Shown here: piece after piece, positions 37,866 to 48,631 of the stretch
Layout of the letters: each line of letters begins with the position of its first letter
Position numbering within the stretch: position 1 is the stretch's first letter
Assembly (NCBI RefSeq): GCF_014645615.1
Contig: NZ_BMMB01000002.1
Span: forward strand, 1-64,000
DNA: 64,000 nucleotides
DNA from: Paenibacillus hunanensis
Lineage (GTDB): Bacteria; Bacillota; Bacilli; Paenibacillales; Paenibacillaceae
Direction of reading: 5' to 3'
Program-made: the position numbers and the translations under genes
Notes under the pieces: model-generated
What the model was told of the DNA's origin: nothing
Seen by the model: the letters and a program-made list of their open reading frames with translations, nothing else
The model's database searches: none

Positions 37866-39788
37866 TTATTGACCGATCCATTGGAACGAAGACAGTACCT
37901 TCGCTACCTCTGCCTGATGCGTACTCGTATTGTTCGCATCGTTCACTTCATTGGTCAAAATAAAAGTGCGTTTGCCTTTAGTGAAAATAGTATAGCTGCC
38001 TGTGTACGGCGTTTCGCTATCCGCATACGTAGCAGTGAAGGTATACGCCGGTACCCCTGCGATTGTAGTTGCCTGTCCTTCAGACAAAACAGGCTTCACG
38101 CTACTGCTGGCAGATTGCAGTGTCGCCTTCGCATCGGCTACTGCTTTTTCCAGCGAGCTTGTATTTCGGATATTCACATTGAAGCTACCACCTGTGTAGT
38201 AGAACGATACGCTAGACGATGTGTAATCATTGCCATTATCTGTCCAGTAACGCGGTACCTGCAAGCTGTAATTATAGGTTGACGATGTACGCGTGATGGT
38301 CTTCGTACGATCGGTGGAATAATAATCTGCTGGCAGATGACCAAAATTGCTGGATAGCGTCTCAAAATCAACCTTCATAGATTTAGCAATCTGTTCAAAT
38401 TGAGATTGAACCAGTGGATCATCGGAATGACCGCTGTATTCAAAGTAATAACGATAGTCGTCCTTTTGCAGTAATACTTCATACTCGGTAAACCACTGGT
38501 CATCATTGTAGCGATATTGCATCTCGTTCACGAGCGCTGCTTGACCATCAATCTGACGCTCCGTTGTGCTCACATAACGATAATGATCGGCAGCAAAGCT
38601 ATCGCCAAACCAGGTACGGATATCCTTTGCCCAATCTTGTAGCGATTGTCCAGCCGGTACTCCGTATGCTCCGAACTTGGCATAAGCGCCGTCTTTGCTG
38701 GAAGCTTCGTTGGAATCATCGCTGATCGTCCAATCCGATGGCAGGTTGACCGAAATGCCGTAATCAGCATTTTCAAATGCCTGTCCTTCCTCCTCTGACT
38801 CGCTGCCCTCTGTCAGGTCTTCTGACTTGCTATCATTTGTATTAAAGGACATCTGGAACGAATCCAATAACGCATGATTATCTTTAAAATCTTTATACGT
38901 AAACGCTTCGGAATCGGCATACAGCACATAATACAGATTGCCATTGCCTGCATATAAACGTGTCTCGGACAGATAGCCTTCATCTGTTTTGCTGACTACA
39001 CGAGCATACGTACCGTTTGCTCCATTCACGATCTGTTGATCCAGTACGGTATCACCGAGTACCTGTATATGGTTAAGCAGCTCATTCAGCAGATCATCCG
39101 GGTCTGGTTGCGTATAGACCGAGCTTGTAACCGTATCTGGCTGTACAACAACCTGTAGCAAATACGTACTTTCTTTATTCATAAAGTTCGATATCGTTGC
39201 GTCCGAGCTACCAAGATAGACGAGATCGTCTGGATATTTTACCGACCATTGGTACTTGCTGCTACCGACACGTGTTTTATCCGCATGCTCGCTTGCAGTA
39301 TCACCGCTACCAGCTTGTGTTTCCGCAGAAGACAGTGTGATCACAATCTGCCCGGATACGACCTTCATTTTACCGCCGATCCCTTCCACGAGCGGACGAA
39401 GTGGAACCATCAGCGTACCACCGCGCATAACTGGTGCCGCAGGCAGAGCAATCTTTTTCCCGTTCACTGTTGCCGATTTGCTACCGATTGTCATCGCAAT
39501 CGTATGCTTGCCGGAAATTAACTGAACGGTATTGTTCTCGTGCAGCTCAACTGTAGCGCCAAATGCACGCGAGAACAACCCGAGCTGAACCATCGTTGCG
39601 CCCGCCGCTTCATAAGGCTTAATGATCGTCTGCTTGTCGCCATTGATCGTAGCCGCCGTACTGCCTTTTTTAATTTTCAGCTCCAGCATCTCAGCTGCCG
39701 AAGCAAAGCCTGCTCCAGCATAAGCTGTTGTGGCGGTCATTACCGCAGTCAGCATCCCTGTCGCAGTAATACGCATCCATTTATTCAT
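37866..39788 (-). CDS. Secreted protein with copper amine oxidase N-terminal (stalk) domain
   Basis: A 640-residue exported protein. The signal peptide covers residues 1-~32 (basic start, hydrophobic core, cleavage near FASAAEM). Residues ~38-155 are a CuAO_N1-type domain with VNGKKIALPAAPVMRGGTL and MVPLRPLVEGIGG, a domain common in Paenibacillus secreted proteins and not itself catalytic. The rest holds two or more repeated beta-rich segments beginning YGISVNLPSDWTI and YNYSLQVPRYWTDNG, similar to PsbP/surface-lipoprotein-like folds. No enzyme motif seen. GAGGAAC precedes the ATG. Located downstream of an HtrA-like protease in the same direction with a 62-nt gap; the two may be co-expressed under envelope stress, which is inference. 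Confidence 0.8.
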   Translation of the reverse strand: MNKWMRITATGMLTAVMTATTAYAGAGFASAAEMLELKIKKGSTAATINGDKQTIIKPYEAAGATMVQLGLFSRAFGATVELHENNTVQLISGKHTIAMTIGSKSATVNGKKIALPAAPVMRGGTLMVPLRPLVEGIGGKMKVVSGQIVITLSSAETQAGSGDTASEHADKTRVGSSKYQWSVKYPDDLVYLGSSDATISNFMNKESTYLLQVVVQPDTVTSSVYTQPDPDDLLNELLNHIQVLGDTVLDQQIVNGANGTYARVVSKTDEGYLSETRLYAGNGNLYYVLYADSEAFTYKDFKDNHALLDSFQMSFNTNDSKSEDLTEGSESEEEGQAFENADYGISVNLPSDWTISDDSNEASSKDGAYAKFGAYGVPAGQSLQDWAKDIRTWFGDSFAADHYRYVSTTERQIDGQAALVNEMQYRYNDDQWFTEYEVLLQKDDYRYYFEYSGHSDDPLVQSQFEQIAKSMKVDFETLSSNFGHLPADYYSTDRTKTITRTSSTYNYSLQVPRYWTDNGNDYTSSSVSFYYTGGSFNVNIRNTSSLEKAVADAKATLQSASSSVKPVLSEGQATTIAGVPAYTFTATYADSETPYTGSYTIFTKGKRTFILTNEVNDANNTSTHQAEVAKVLSSFQWIGQ

Positions 39789-39850
39789 TTCAGTTCCTCA
39801 TTTCTATAGTCAAAAGTGGATGTTGCGGAATGGAAGTGAAACGCTGATGA

Positions 39851-40999
39851 TTATTCTCCGCCAGCTTCTTCGTCAGTGGATACGACAGCATCCGTTGTCT
39901 GGGATTGGGTAAGCTGAACGGTACGCGTCACAATATCACCCGCCGATTGCATCATAAGCTTCACCTTATCGCCCGGCTTGTAGGAACGGAATAGCTCATT
40001 CAGGTCTACTACAGTGTGTACACGCGTGCCGTTCACGCTATACAGAATATCGCCTTCCTTGATGCCTGCCTTTTTCGCACCTGCGGAATGAACCGCAGCG
40101 ACAGTGAGTGCATCATTCGTTGGTAGTCCGATCAGTGCATCATCGCTTTCTTTTAGCTCCAGTCCGATCGATGCGCGGCGTACTTCTCCATAAGCGAATA
40201 ATTGTTTGATGATATATTGTACGGTATCTGCCGGAATCGTAAATCCAAGATTATCGACACCTACCGCTTCGTATTTCATTGTGTTAATGCCTACTACTTT
40301 TCCGTCCATATTGATCAGCGGTCCACCACTGTTTCCCGGGTTGATCGCCGCATCGGTTTGCAGCAGGTAGTAGGACGCATCTACAGCACGGTTCACACCG
40401 CTAATGATGCCTGATGTAGCTGTATTACGTAGCGACAGAGACAGCGGAGTACCGATCGCGATTACCTGCTCGCCTACCTCAGGCTTTTGAGACGAGGATA
40501 CAAAAGAGGCTGTTTTCAAGCCAGTAGCATTGATTTTAACGAGCGCCAGATCGCTGACGGTATCGCTGTAAAATTCCTGCACGATATACGTCTTGTTATG
40601 TCCGCTCGCATCGGATGTGATTACCTTTGCTCCATCCTCCATGTTAGCGATAACATGAGCATTGGTTACAATCCAGCCATCCTTGGAGATGATCACGCCT
40701 GAGCCAAAAGCAATACCTGGATCATCCGGATTGTACTGCGAATCATCGCCACTTGCAGCGCTTTCTGCCATATAAGCTTCTTTTGTAGGTACACCAACAA
40801 TCCCTACAACCGAAGGTGAGATGCGGGCAATGACTTTTGTGTAGCCGGCACTGGTTGAGGACGCACGCAAATGCGGTGCAGTATATGTATAGCCGGATGC
40901 TGCTGCCGAAGCAAAGGTAGCTAGAGGTACAGAGCCAATTAAAGTGACGCCGGCGATAACAAGTGCGGTTACGGGGATATGGAGTTTTTTCAAATTCAT
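39851..40999 (-). CDS. HtrA/DegP-like serine protease (S1C family) with PDZ domain
   Basis: A 382-residue exported or membrane-anchored trypsin-like protease. The N-terminal hydrophobic segment (residues ~8-33) acts as signal or anchor. The catalytic triad is visible: His in IVTNAHVIANM, Asp in SDLALVKI, and Ser in INPGNSGGPLI. A single PDZ domain follows (residues ~275-360; AGAKKAGIKEGDILYSVNG). AAAGG lies only 4 nt from the ATG; an in-frame TTG at 40993 would have better spacing. The tail is acidic. Role: quality control of extracytoplasmic proteins. Confidence 0.92.
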   Translation of the reverse strand: MNLKKLHIPVTALVIAGVTLIGSVPLATFASAAASGYTYTAPHLRASSTSAGYTKVIARISPSVVGIVGVPTKEAYMAESAASGDDSQYNPDDPGIAFGSGVIISKDGWIVTNAHVIANMEDGAKVITSDASGHNKTYIVQEFYSDTVSDLALVKINATGLKTASFVSSSQKPEVGEQVIAIGTPLSLSLRNTATSGIISGVNRAVDASYYLLQTDAAINPGNSGGPLINMDGKVVGINTMKYEAVGVDNLGFTIPADTVQYIIKQLFAYGEVRRASIGLELKESDDALIGLPTNDALTVAAVHSAGAKKAGIKEGDILYSVNGTRVHTVVDLNELFRSYKPGDKVKLMMQSAGDIVTRTVQLTQSQTTDAVVSTDEEAGGE

Positions 41000-41217
41000 C
41001 CAGCCTTTCTGTAGTTGCTTGCTTATCTATTATTCATCCTGAATCAGGATCCAAACCGATGTAGACGTAAAACTGCACACTGACGCGATTCTGTAAAAAC
41101 TTGTATTTCAAATGTAACATATATGCTAGATCGCTAACAATCTGCTGGATGTACTCAAATGGATACAGTTTTGACACTATTGGTAGCTCTTACATTGGCA
41201 ATTATTCATTATGTAAA

Positions 41218-41256
41218 CCCGAAGTGATCCCTTTGACGCGATCGATCACTTCGGGC
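41218..41256 (-). terminator. Terminator-like hairpin after uvrA
   Basis: CCCGAAGTGATC pairs with GATCACTTCGGG around a 15-nt loop. On the minus strand it is followed only by GTTTAC, so the T-run is weak. It lies 36 nt beyond the uvrA stop. The rest of the 292-nt gap up to the protease gene shows nothing. Confidence 0.65.
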
Positions 41257-41291
41257 ACTCATTTAAATGCTATCGGGTCTGCTATAGACGA

Positions 41292-44153
41292 TTATACCTG
41301 ACTACTTTCAAGCTCACGACTACGCACCGTATCGCGTTCCAATACCGGCTTCAAATAACGACCAGTGTAGGAATTCTCCACACCTGCGATATGCTCTGGT
41401 GAGCCGGATGCTAGAATCGTTCCACCGCCGCTACCGCCTTCTGGCCCAAGGTCGATCAGATAGTCGGCTGTTTTGATCACATCCAGATTGTGCTCGATAA
41501 CGAGAACCGATTCACCGGAATCAACCAGACGCTGCAACACTTGCAGCAGACGCGCAATATCATCCACATGCAAGCCAGTTGTTGGCTCATCCAAAATGTA
41601 CATCGTCTTCCCTGTACTGCGACGATGCAGCTCAGAAGCCAGCTTCACACGCTGCGCCTCACCACCGGACAATGTTGTTGCCGGTTGACCGAGCTTCACA
41701 TAGCCAAGACCTACATCAAGCAGCGTTTGCAGCTTGCGATGAATACGAGGCATGTTTTGGAAAAATTCAACTGCATCCTCAATCGTCATATCGAGTACAT
41801 CAGCGATCGTACGATTTTTATATTTTACTTCCAGTGTCTCACGGTTATAGCGTTGACCTTTACAGATTTCGCAAGGTACATACACGTCCGGTAAGAAGTG
41901 CATCTCGATCTTGATAATACCGTCACCACGGCAGGCTTCACAGCGTCCACCCTTAATATTGAAGCTGAAGCGCCCTTTTTTGTAGCCGCGTACTTTGGCT
42001 TCATTCGTCTGAGCGAACAAATCACGGATATCATCGAATACACCGGTATAGGTTGCCGGATTGGAACGTGGTGTACGCCCGATTGGCGATTGGTCGATAT
42101 CGATGACCTTGTCGATATGCTCCAGACCGCGAATCTCACGGTATTGTCCTGGAATCACGCGTGCTTTGTTCAGATCACGAGCCAGCGTTTTGTATAAAAT
42201 TTCATTTACCAGCGTCGACTTACCGGAGCCGGATACACCGGTTACAGCTGTAAACAGACCGATTGGAATCTTCACATTCACGTTTTTGAGGTTATTTTCC
42301 TTTGCGCCGCGTATTTCGAGCCAGCGCTCACCAGGCTGACGACGCTCTAGCGGTACCGGAATGAACTTACGTCCGCTCAAATATTGTCCGGTCAGTGAGT
42401 CCGGATGATCCATCACTTCGGCTGGTGTACCGGCTGCAATGACCTGTCCACCATGAATGCCCGCACCCGGGCCAATATCGATAATATGATCCGCAGCCAT
42501 CATCGTATCCTCGTCATGCTCTACGACGATCAATGTATTGCCCAGATCACGCATATGCTCCAGCGTCTTGATCAGACGATCATTGTCACGTTGATGCAGA
42601 CCGATACTCGGTTCATCCAAAATGTACAATACGCCTGTCAGACTGGAACCGATCTGTGTTGCCAGACGAATACGCTGCGCTTCACCACCGGACAATGTAC
42701 CTGCTGCACGCGCCATCGTCAGATAATCCAGACCGACATTGACGAGGAAGCCAAGACGACTGACGATCTCTTTGAGGATCAGACGAGCAATGCTGAATTC
42801 CTTTTCGCTCAATTGGATATTTTGGAAGAAATGAAGCGCATCATGAATCGGCAGCTCTGTCGTATCGGAAATATTTTTACCATCAACGCTTACTGCTAGA
42901 ATTTCGCGTTTCAGACGCTTGCCTTTACATACCGGGCATGGCTTCGCACTCATATAGCCTTCGATATATTCGCGCATACTGTCTGATGACGTATCCTTAT
43001 AACGACGCTCCAGATTAGGAATAATTCCTTCGAATACAACCTGAGCTTCTTTAATTCGTCCAAAGTCACTTTCATAGCGGAAACGAATCTTTTGTCCATC
43101 AGAGCCATTCAGGATCAAATTCATCTGATCGGCTGTCAATTCGGATACAGGAATATCCATCGGAATTTTATAATGCTCGCAGACAGATTTGAGGAATTGT
43201 GGATAGTAATTCGATAGACCACCGCTCCACGCCTGAAAAGCACCTTCTTCAATCGTTTTACTTTTGTCAGGAATGAGCAGATCCGGGTCAACGACCATCC
43301 GAATCCCGAGACCATCACATTCCGGGCAAGCACCGAATGGACTGTTAAATGAGAACATACGTGGTGACAGCTCTTCAATGCTGAATCCACAGATCGGGCA
43401 GGCAAAATTCGAGCTAAAGCGTAGCTCCTCCTGACCGATAATGTCGACCAGTAATTGGCCACCCGACATTTTCAGTGCCATCTCGATCGAATCGGCAAGA
43501 CGTGCTGTAACATCTTCCTTGATCACGATCCGGTCAACGACGACCTCGATCGTATGCTTTTTATTTTTCTCCAGCTGGATATCCTCAGACAGATCGCGCA
43601 GTTCACCATCGACGCGAACCCGTACAAAGCCCTGCTTGGAAATCTCGGCAAATACACTTTTGTGCTCGCCTTTACGACCGGAAATGATAGGCGCCAGAAT
43701 CTGTAGACGAGTACGCTCTGGATATTCCATAATCCGATCGACCATTTGCTCTACGGTCTGAGACGTGATTTCAACGCCATGATCTGGACAATGTGGATGT
43801 CCTACACGTGCAAATAAGAGACGCAGGTAATCATAAATTTCCGTTACCGTACCGACAGTAGAACGCGGGTTACGGCTTGTTGTTTTCTGGTCAATGGAAA
43901 TCGCTGGCGATAATCCATCAATCGAATCCACATCCGGCTTGTCCATTTGACCGAGGAACTGTCGTGCATAGGCAGACAGCGATTCTACGTAACGGCGCTG
44001 TCCTTCCGCATAGATCGTGTCAAACGCGAGCGAGGACTTGCCCGATCCGCTCAAACCGGTTAATACGACAAAGCTGTCGCGCGGAATCTGAATATCGATA
44101 TTTTTAAGATTGTGCGCGCGGGCACCCTTGATCTCAATAAATTTGTTCAGCAA
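41292..44153 (-). CDS. uvrA: Excinuclease ABC subunit A
   Basis: A 953-residue damage-recognition ATPase of nucleotide excision repair. Two ABC modules are present: Walker [21 protein letters not shown] with the UvrA insert, and [19 protein letters not shown]. Signatures are [17 protein letters not shown] and [15 protein letters not shown]. Zinc fingers are CPICGF...CPECDGLG and CEACRGDG...CEICKG. The start is TTG at 44153, eight nucleotides after GGAGG, giving [16 protein letters not shown] near the N-terminus as in other UvrA; an upstream ATG would add 13 unconserved residues. It follows uvrB, but a terminator stands between them. Confidence 0.98.
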   Translation of the reverse strand: MLNKFIEIKGARAHNLKNIDIQIPRDSFVVLTGLSGSGKSSLAFDTIYAEGQRRYVESLSAYARQFLGQMDKPDVDSIDGLSPAISIDQKTTSRNPRSTVGTVTEIYDYLRLLFARVGHPHCPDHGVEITSQTVEQMVDRIMEYPERTRLQILAPIISGRKGEHKSVFAEISKQGFVRVRVDGELRDLSEDIQLEKNKKHTIEVVVDRIVIKEDVTARLADSIEMALKMSGGQLLVDIIGQEELRFSSNFACPICGFSIEELSPRMFSFNSPFGACPECDGLGIRMVVDPDLLIPDKSKTIEEGAFQAWSGGLSNYYPQFLKSVCEHYKIPMDIPVSELTADQMNLILNGSDGQKIRFRYESDFGRIKEAQVVFEGIIPNLERRYKDTSSDSMREYIEGYMSAKPCPVCKGKRLKREILAVSVDGKNISDTTELPIHDALHFFQNIQLSEKEFSIARLILKEIVSRLGFLVNVGLDYLTMARAAGTLSGGEAQRIRLATQIGSSLTGVLYILDEPSIGLHQRDNDRLIKTLEHMRDLGNTLIVVEHDEDTMMAADHIIDIGPGAGIHGGQVIAAGTPAEVMDHPDSLTGQYLSGRKFIPVPLERRQPGERWLEIRGAKENNLKNVNVKIPIGLFTAVTGVSGSGKSTLVNEILYKTLARDLNKARVIPGQYREIRGLEHIDKVIDIDQSPIGRTPRSNPATYTGVFDDIRDLFAQTNEAKVRGYKKGRFSFNIKGGRCEACRGDGIIKIEMHFLPDVYVPCEICKGQRYNRETLEVKYKNRTIADVLDMTIEDAVEFFQNMPRIHRKLQTLLDVGLGYVKLGQPATTLSGGEAQRVKLASELHRRSTGKTMYILDEPTTGLHVDDIARLLQVLQRLVDSGESVLVIEHNLDVIKTADYLIDLGPEGGSGGGTILASGSPEHIAGVENSYTGRYLKPVLERDTVRSRELESSQV

Positions 44154-44320
44154 AGCTCCAACCTCCAACTCCGGTGCTTCCGGAAGAATCAATATGCGAA
44201 TCTACATGCCTGATGAACAGGTATGACGAAATGCTCCGCATAAGCTATTTAGTAACATATAAGATACATATTAAAATGCATCTAGTATTCGTCATTTATT
44301 CTTTATGGTTTATCTATGAT

Positions 44321-44373
44321 AAAGGTTGTCAGGAATCCTTCCTAAATAACAGGAAGGATTGTCCGACAACCTT
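44321..44373 (-). terminator. Terminator after uvrB
   Basis: AAAGGTTGTC/GACAACCTTT outer stem and AATCCTTCC/GGAAGGATT inner stem, 30 nt beyond the uvrB stop. If efficient it would separate uvrB from uvrA, which are usually co-transcribed; partial read-through is possible. Confidence 0.8.
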
Positions 44374-44402
44374 TGATGTAAGTCTGTTCATGTTGAGTGT
44401 GT

Positions 44403-46403
44403 CTAGCTCATCTCTGCGCGTAGTTCAAGCACCGCATCGCGCAGCTCAGCTGCACGTTCAAACTGCAAGTCCTTCGCAGCTGCCTTCATCTCGCCTTCTA
44501 AACGCTCGATGAGAGCAACGCGTTCGCGCTTGGACATTTTCGCCTTGGATGCTTCTGCCATATAATCGGCTTTGCCCTCGGCAACCTTGGTGGCTTCGAT
44601 CACATCGCGTACCTTTTTGCGAATCGTCTGTGGTGTAATGCCATGCTTCTCATTGTAAGCCACCTGAACGCTACGGCGGCGCTCGGTTTCCTGCATCGCC
44701 CTCGCCATGGAATCCGTAATCTTATCACCATACATGATAACGCGACCTTCGGAGTTACGTGCCGCACGACCGATCGTCTGAATCAATGAACGTTCAGAAC
44801 GCAGGAATCCCTCTTTATCGGCATCCAGAATGGTCACCAGCGATACTTCAGGCAAGTCCAAACCTTCCCGAAGTAAGTTGATCCCGACGAGTACATGGAA
44901 CGTACCCAGACGAAGATCGCGTAGAATCGCCATCCGCTCCAGTGTCTTGATATCAGAGTGCATATACCTGACCTTAATACCGACTTCTTTTAAATAGTCG
45001 GTGAGGTCTTCCGCCATCTTCTTCGTGAGTGTCGTCACAAGCACACGCTCGTCGCGCTCAATCCGCTGTCTGATCTCACCGATCATATCATCGATCTGAC
45101 CTTTCGTTGGTCGTACCTCAATGATCGGATCAAGCAAACCAGTCGGACGGATAATCTGCTGCGCCATCGTATCGCAATGTTCCAGCTCATACGGCCCTGG
45201 AGTCGCGGAAACAAAAATCATCTGACCAACCTTTTGCTCAAATTCTTCAAACTTGAGCGGGCGGTTATCCAGTGCAGATGGTAAACGGAAACCGTGATCG
45301 ACCAGTACATTTTTACGCGCCTGGTCACCATTGTACATGGCACGAATCTGTGGCAAGGTCACGTGCGACTCGTCAATCACGACAAGCATATCGTCTGGAA
45401 AATAATCAAGCAGCGTATACGGCGTTTCGCCGCGCTCGCGGAAGGTGAGTGGTCCCGAGTAGTTCTCGATACCGGAACAGAAACCAATCTCCTTCATCAT
45501 CTCCAGATCATAACGTGTACGTTGTTCCAAACGCTGCGCTTCCAGCAGCTTGCCTTGCTCACGGAACAGAGCCAGTTGCTGCTCCAGCTCACGCTCGATA
45601 TTGCCAATCGCTACACGCATCGTCTCTTCTTTGGTAACAAAGTGAGACGCTGGGAAAATCGCAATATGATCACGTTCACCGACCAGCTCACCAGTCAGTA
45701 CATCGATCTCGGTAATACGTTCGATCTCGTCACCAAACAGCTCCACACGAACCGCCTGTTCACCGCGTGAAGCCGGGAAAATCTCAATCACATCACCGCG
45801 TACACGGAATGTACCACGTACAAAGTTAATATCATTACGCTGATACTGAATATCAACCAGTCGCGACAAAATTTCGTTACGCGACTTTTCCATGCCTACT
45901 CGTAACGATAGTAACAAACCACCGTAGTCCTGCGGAGAACCGAGACCATAAATACACGATACACTGGCTACGATAATCACGTCGCGACGTTCAAACAGCG
46001 AACTGGTCGCCGAGTGGCGCAGTTTATCGATCTCTTCGTTAATACTGGAGTCTTTTTCGATATACGTGTCTGAGGATGGAATATACGCCTCAGGCTGATA
46101 ATAATCATAATAGCTGACAAAATAATCGACCGAGTTATTCGGGAAAAATTCTTTGAACTCGCTCGCCAGCTGCGCAGCCAGTGTCTTATTGTGTGCAATG
46201 ACCAAGGTTGGTCGCTGTAAACGTTCGATCGTCTGCGCGATCGTAAAGGTCTTACCTGTACCGGTCGCACCGAGCAGCGTTTGAAACTTTCTGCCCTCGT
46301 GTACGCCTTCGACTAATTCCTCAATCGCTCTAGGCTGATCGCCCTGCGGGGAAAATTCCGACTGTATCTCAAATTTTTTGGAGCTGACAACAATATCGTT
46401 CAT
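44403..46403 (-). CDS. uvrB: Excinuclease ABC subunit B
   Basis: A 666-residue helicase-like subunit of the UvrABC excinuclease. Walker A is [17 protein letters not shown]; the beta-hairpin region [12 protein letters not shown] with [15 protein letters not shown] is diagnostic; [20 protein letters not shown] and GRAARN are helicase motifs V-VI. The C-terminal UVR domain ([18 protein letters not shown]) binds UvrC. The ATG at 46403 has AGGG-type sequences only weakly placed upstream. Expression is probably LexA-controlled: see the box and promoter at 46766-46813. Confidence 0.98.
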   Translation of the reverse strand: MNDIVVSSKKFEIQSEFSPQGDQPRAIEELVEGVHEGRKFQTLLGATGTGKTFTIAQTIERLQRPTLVIAHNKTLAAQLASEFKEFFPNNSVDYFVSYYDYYQPEAYIPSSDTYIEKDSSINEEIDKLRHSATSSLFERRDVIIVASVSCIYGLGSPQDYGGLLLSLRVGMEKSRNEILSRLVDIQYQRNDINFVRGTFRVRGDVIEIFPASRGEQAVRVELFGDEIERITEIDVLTGELVGERDHIAIFPASHFVTKEETMRVAIGNIERELEQQLALFREQGKLLEAQRLEQRTRYDLEMMKEIGFCSGIENYSGPLTFRERGETPYTLLDYFPDDMLVVIDESHVTLPQIRAMYNGDQARKNVLVDHGFRLPSALDNRPLKFEEFEQKVGQMIFVSATPGPYELEHCDTMAQQIIRPTGLLDPIIEVRPTKGQIDDMIGEIRQRIERDERVLVTTLTKKMAEDLTDYLKEVGIKVRYMHSDIKTLERMAILRDLRLGTFHVLVGINLLREGLDLPEVSLVTILDADKEGFLRSERSLIQTIGRAARNSEGRVIMYGDKITDSMARAMQETERRRSVQVAYNEKHGITPQTIRKKVRDVIEATKVAEGKADYMAEASKAKMSKRERVALIERLEGEMKAAAKDLQFERAAELRDAVLELRAEMS

Positions 46404-46765
46404 TGCCCTGCATCACCCTATCGTCTAAAATATAAATTACGCGTGCCCGATAATAACAAAAGAGACCGTACATGGGAATGCCCGGTACAGTATACTTTAC
46501 CCAGCGTTCGCTGAAGCGGCACATCCCGAATGAACGAATCTCGTTAATGGTACATATTCACCATGCCATCCGTCCCTTGAAGCGCACTGCATGAATCATT
46601 TGACATATGCAGTACATGAATCAACATATCCGCGCAAAGATTTGCAAAATGATGGATATTGCCAAACGCTCCAAATGGTTAAATAATGATATAGCAACGT
46701 TCTGTCCCGACCGTGTCGTAGCCCTGAAAATCCTCTCAGGATTTAACAGTACGAGCACCGGAATA

Positions 46766-46779
46766 GGAATGTTTGTTCC
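46766..46779 (-). promoter_or_regulatory. LexA (SOS) operator candidate
   Basis: Minus-strand GGAACAAACATTCC agrees at 12 of 14 positions with the Gram-positive SOS box CGAACRNRYGTTYC. It lies 5 nt downstream of the -10 of the promoter that faces uvrB, where a repressor would block transcription. uvrB is a known LexA target in Bacillus subtilis. Confidence 0.65.
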
Positions 46780-46784
46780 CTTCT

Positions 46785-46813
46785 ATTATACTCTTCGAAA
46801 CCTATTTATGCAA
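46785..46813 (-). promoter_or_regulatory. uvrB promoter (sigma-A type)
   Basis: Minus-strand TTGCAT (46808-46813), a 17-nt spacer and a perfect TATAAT (46785-46790). Transcription would start near 46778 and give a ~375-nt leader before uvrB. No gene or known riboswitch is visible in that leader. The other strand of this 556-nt gap holds the upstream region of motA, where I see no clear promoter. Confidence 0.7.
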
Positions 46814-46959
46814 TTGAAACAGCGTCTGTAAACAACACTTTTTTCAATTATTTTCATATGAATCAGATGAAGATACAGCATATACACCACTGTCCCTTCA
46901 TCGATACTCACGTTCCAGTACAGACTTCGCTTCCCGCATGCAGAACAGGAGATGGATAC

Positions 46960-47748
46960 ATGGATTTGACAACAATTATTGGAATTATTGCAGGTATTGC
47001 TGCATTGATCGGGGGGTTTTTATGGGAAGGCGGCGACGCTGGTGGCTTGATTCAAGGTGCTGCCGCATTAATCGTATTTGGGGGAACTGCGGCAGCTGTG
47101 GTGATCAGCTTTCCGGCATCTCGTCTTAAAAAGGTTCCGCAGGCCATCATGACGGTATTCATTCCAGCGCGCACAGATAATGAGCAATTGATCGAGGATG
47201 TGGTCAATATGTCGATGCATGCGCGCCGTGCTGGTGTACTGGCACTGGAGCCACAGGCAGTTTCACATGAGAATGCTTTCTTACGTGAAGGCTTGCAGCA
47301 AGTTGTAGATGGAACCGATCGTGATGTGATTCGTCAGATTTTGGAGCTGGAGATGGGCAAGACGGAGCAGGAATATGAGCAGTATGCCAAAATCTTTGAC
47401 TCTGCGGGTGGATATGCACCTACGATGGGGATCATCGGTACCGTTATGGGTCTCATCCAAGTACTCAGCAGTCTCAATGAACCGACAGGGCTGGGCGCTT
47501 CGATTGCAGTTGCGTTTACAGCAACACTTTATGGGGTAGCCAGCGCCAATCTGATCTTCCTGCCGCTCGCCTCCAAAATTCGCGCACGTGCCGAATTAGA
47601 GATTCAAACGATGGAAATGCTGCTGGAAGGTATCCTATCTATTCAAAATGGTGAAAATCCACAGCTTGTTCGTCGTAAACTGGAGACATTTGTGACCGGA
47701 CAAGATAACGGGTATGATAACAGCCCGGCATCCATGAAGGAGGAATAA
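46960..47748 (+). CDS. motA: Flagellar motor stator protein MotA
   Basis: A 262-residue proton-channel subunit of the flagellar stator with four transmembrane helices. MDLTTIIGIIAGIAALIGGF is helix 1; GGTAAAVVISFPASRLKK is helix 2 with its loop; the cytoplasmic loop holds the charged segment REGLQQVVDGTD; YAPTMGIIGTVMGLIQVLS and the helix 4 block ATLYGVASANLIFLPLASKI are the MotA hallmark. The ATG at 46960 has AGGAGATGG upstream; an in-frame ATG 34 codons earlier lacks a ribosome-binding site and would ruin the N-terminal helix. Followed after 2 nt by motB. Confidence 0.95.
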   Translation: MDLTTIIGIIAGIAALIGGFLWEGGDAGGLIQGAAALIVFGGTAAAVVISFPASRLKKVPQAIMTVFIPARTDNEQLIEDVVNMSMHARRAGVLALEPQAVSHENAFLREGLQQVVDGTDRDVIRQILELEMGKTEQEYEQYAKIFDSAGGYAPTMGIIGTVMGLIQVLSSLNEPTGLGASIAVAFTATLYGVASANLIFLPLASKIRARAELEIQTMEMLLEGILSIQNGENPQLVRRKLETFVTGQDNGYDNSPASMKEE

Positions 47749-47750
47749 CG

Positions 47751-48572
47751 ATGGGACGTTATTCTCGCCGCCAATCCAAGTCAACCGGACATGATCATAA
47801 GGATCGCTGGTTGATCACGTACGCCGATCTGATCACACTGCTGCTGATCTTCTTTGTCGTTATGTATTCGGTTAGTCAGATTGACTCAGACAAATATAAA
47901 GTACTGACCGAATCGCTACAGCTTACGTTTCAGAGTCAAAACTCAATTCTCGATGGCGGCAAAGGCGTAACGGGAACTGCTGGACAAAGTGTTAATAATG
48001 GCGGTAAAGGCAATCAACAAGGGCAAAACGGACAAACTCCCCAAGGACAGCAAAATAGCTCTGGACAGGAGACACTCACCAATCGCGAGCAAGCGTTTCG
48101 TGAACAGGAGCGCGAGCTCGCTAACCTGATGCAAGTCATTCAAAACTATGTACAAACGAACAATCTGCAAGGGCAGGTGTCTGTCGTGGACAAGCCGCAG
48201 GGCATCTCGATTACACTGAGCGATCAGTTTTTATTTGATGAAGGGAAAGCCGATCTGAAGTCAGGCTCGCTTGGAACGCTTGCTCGATTAGCTAGTCTGT
48301 TCCAATCGATTAACACCACGATCAGCATTGAGGGACATACGGATAATTTGCCGATTGTGTATGCGTCTCGCTACAAGGATAACTGGGAGTTGTCAGGTGC
48401 ACGGGCGCTATCCGTGCTGCGCTATTTTATCGATGTGAAGAAGCTGGATCAATCGAAGTTTCAATATGCCGGCTATGGAGCTACACGTCCAACCGCAGAT
48501 AACTCCACACCAGCTGGACGGCAAAAAAATCGGCGGGTAGAGATTATTGTACTGCGTCAGCTACAAGAATAG
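47751..48572 (+). CDS. motB: Flagellar motor stator protein MotB
   Basis: A 273-residue peptidoglycan-anchored stator subunit. One transmembrane helix near residues 23-43 (LITYADLITLLLIFFVVMYS) contains the ion-carrying Asp (YADLIT). A Gln/Gly/Asn-rich linker (~70-105) is followed by an OmpA-like peptidoglycan-binding domain (ISIEGHTDNLPI, NWELSGARALSVLRYFI, GYGATRPTADN, NRRVEIIVL). AGGAGG lies seven nucleotides before the ATG. Whether H+ or Na+ is used is not decided here. The linker is longer and more polar than usual. Confidence 0.95.
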   Translation: MGRYSRRQSKSTGHDHKDRWLITYADLITLLLIFFVVMYSVSQIDSDKYKVLTESLQLTFQSQNSILDGGKGVTGTAGQSVNNGGKGNQQGQNGQTPQGQQNSSGQETLTNREQAFREQERELANLMQVIQNYVQTNNLQGQVSVVDKPQGISITLSDQFLFDEGKADLKSGSLGTLARLASLFQSINTTISIEGHTDNLPIVYASRYKDNWELSGARALSVLRYFIDVKKLDQSKFQYAGYGATRPTADNSTPAGRQKNRRVEIIVLRQLQE

Positions 48573-48585
48573 ATTGGTTATAATA

Positions 48586-48624
48586 AAAGAGAAGGCACTC
48601 ACTAATGAGTGCCTTCCCTTTTGA
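48586..48624. terminator. Bidirectional terminator between motB and the MinJ-like gene
   Basis: GAAGGCACTCA pairs with TGAGTGCCTTC around a 4-nt loop, with A- and T-rich flanks on both strands. It lies 14 nt beyond the motB stop and serves both convergent genes. Confidence 0.9.
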
Positions 48625-48631
48625 TTTGGGA

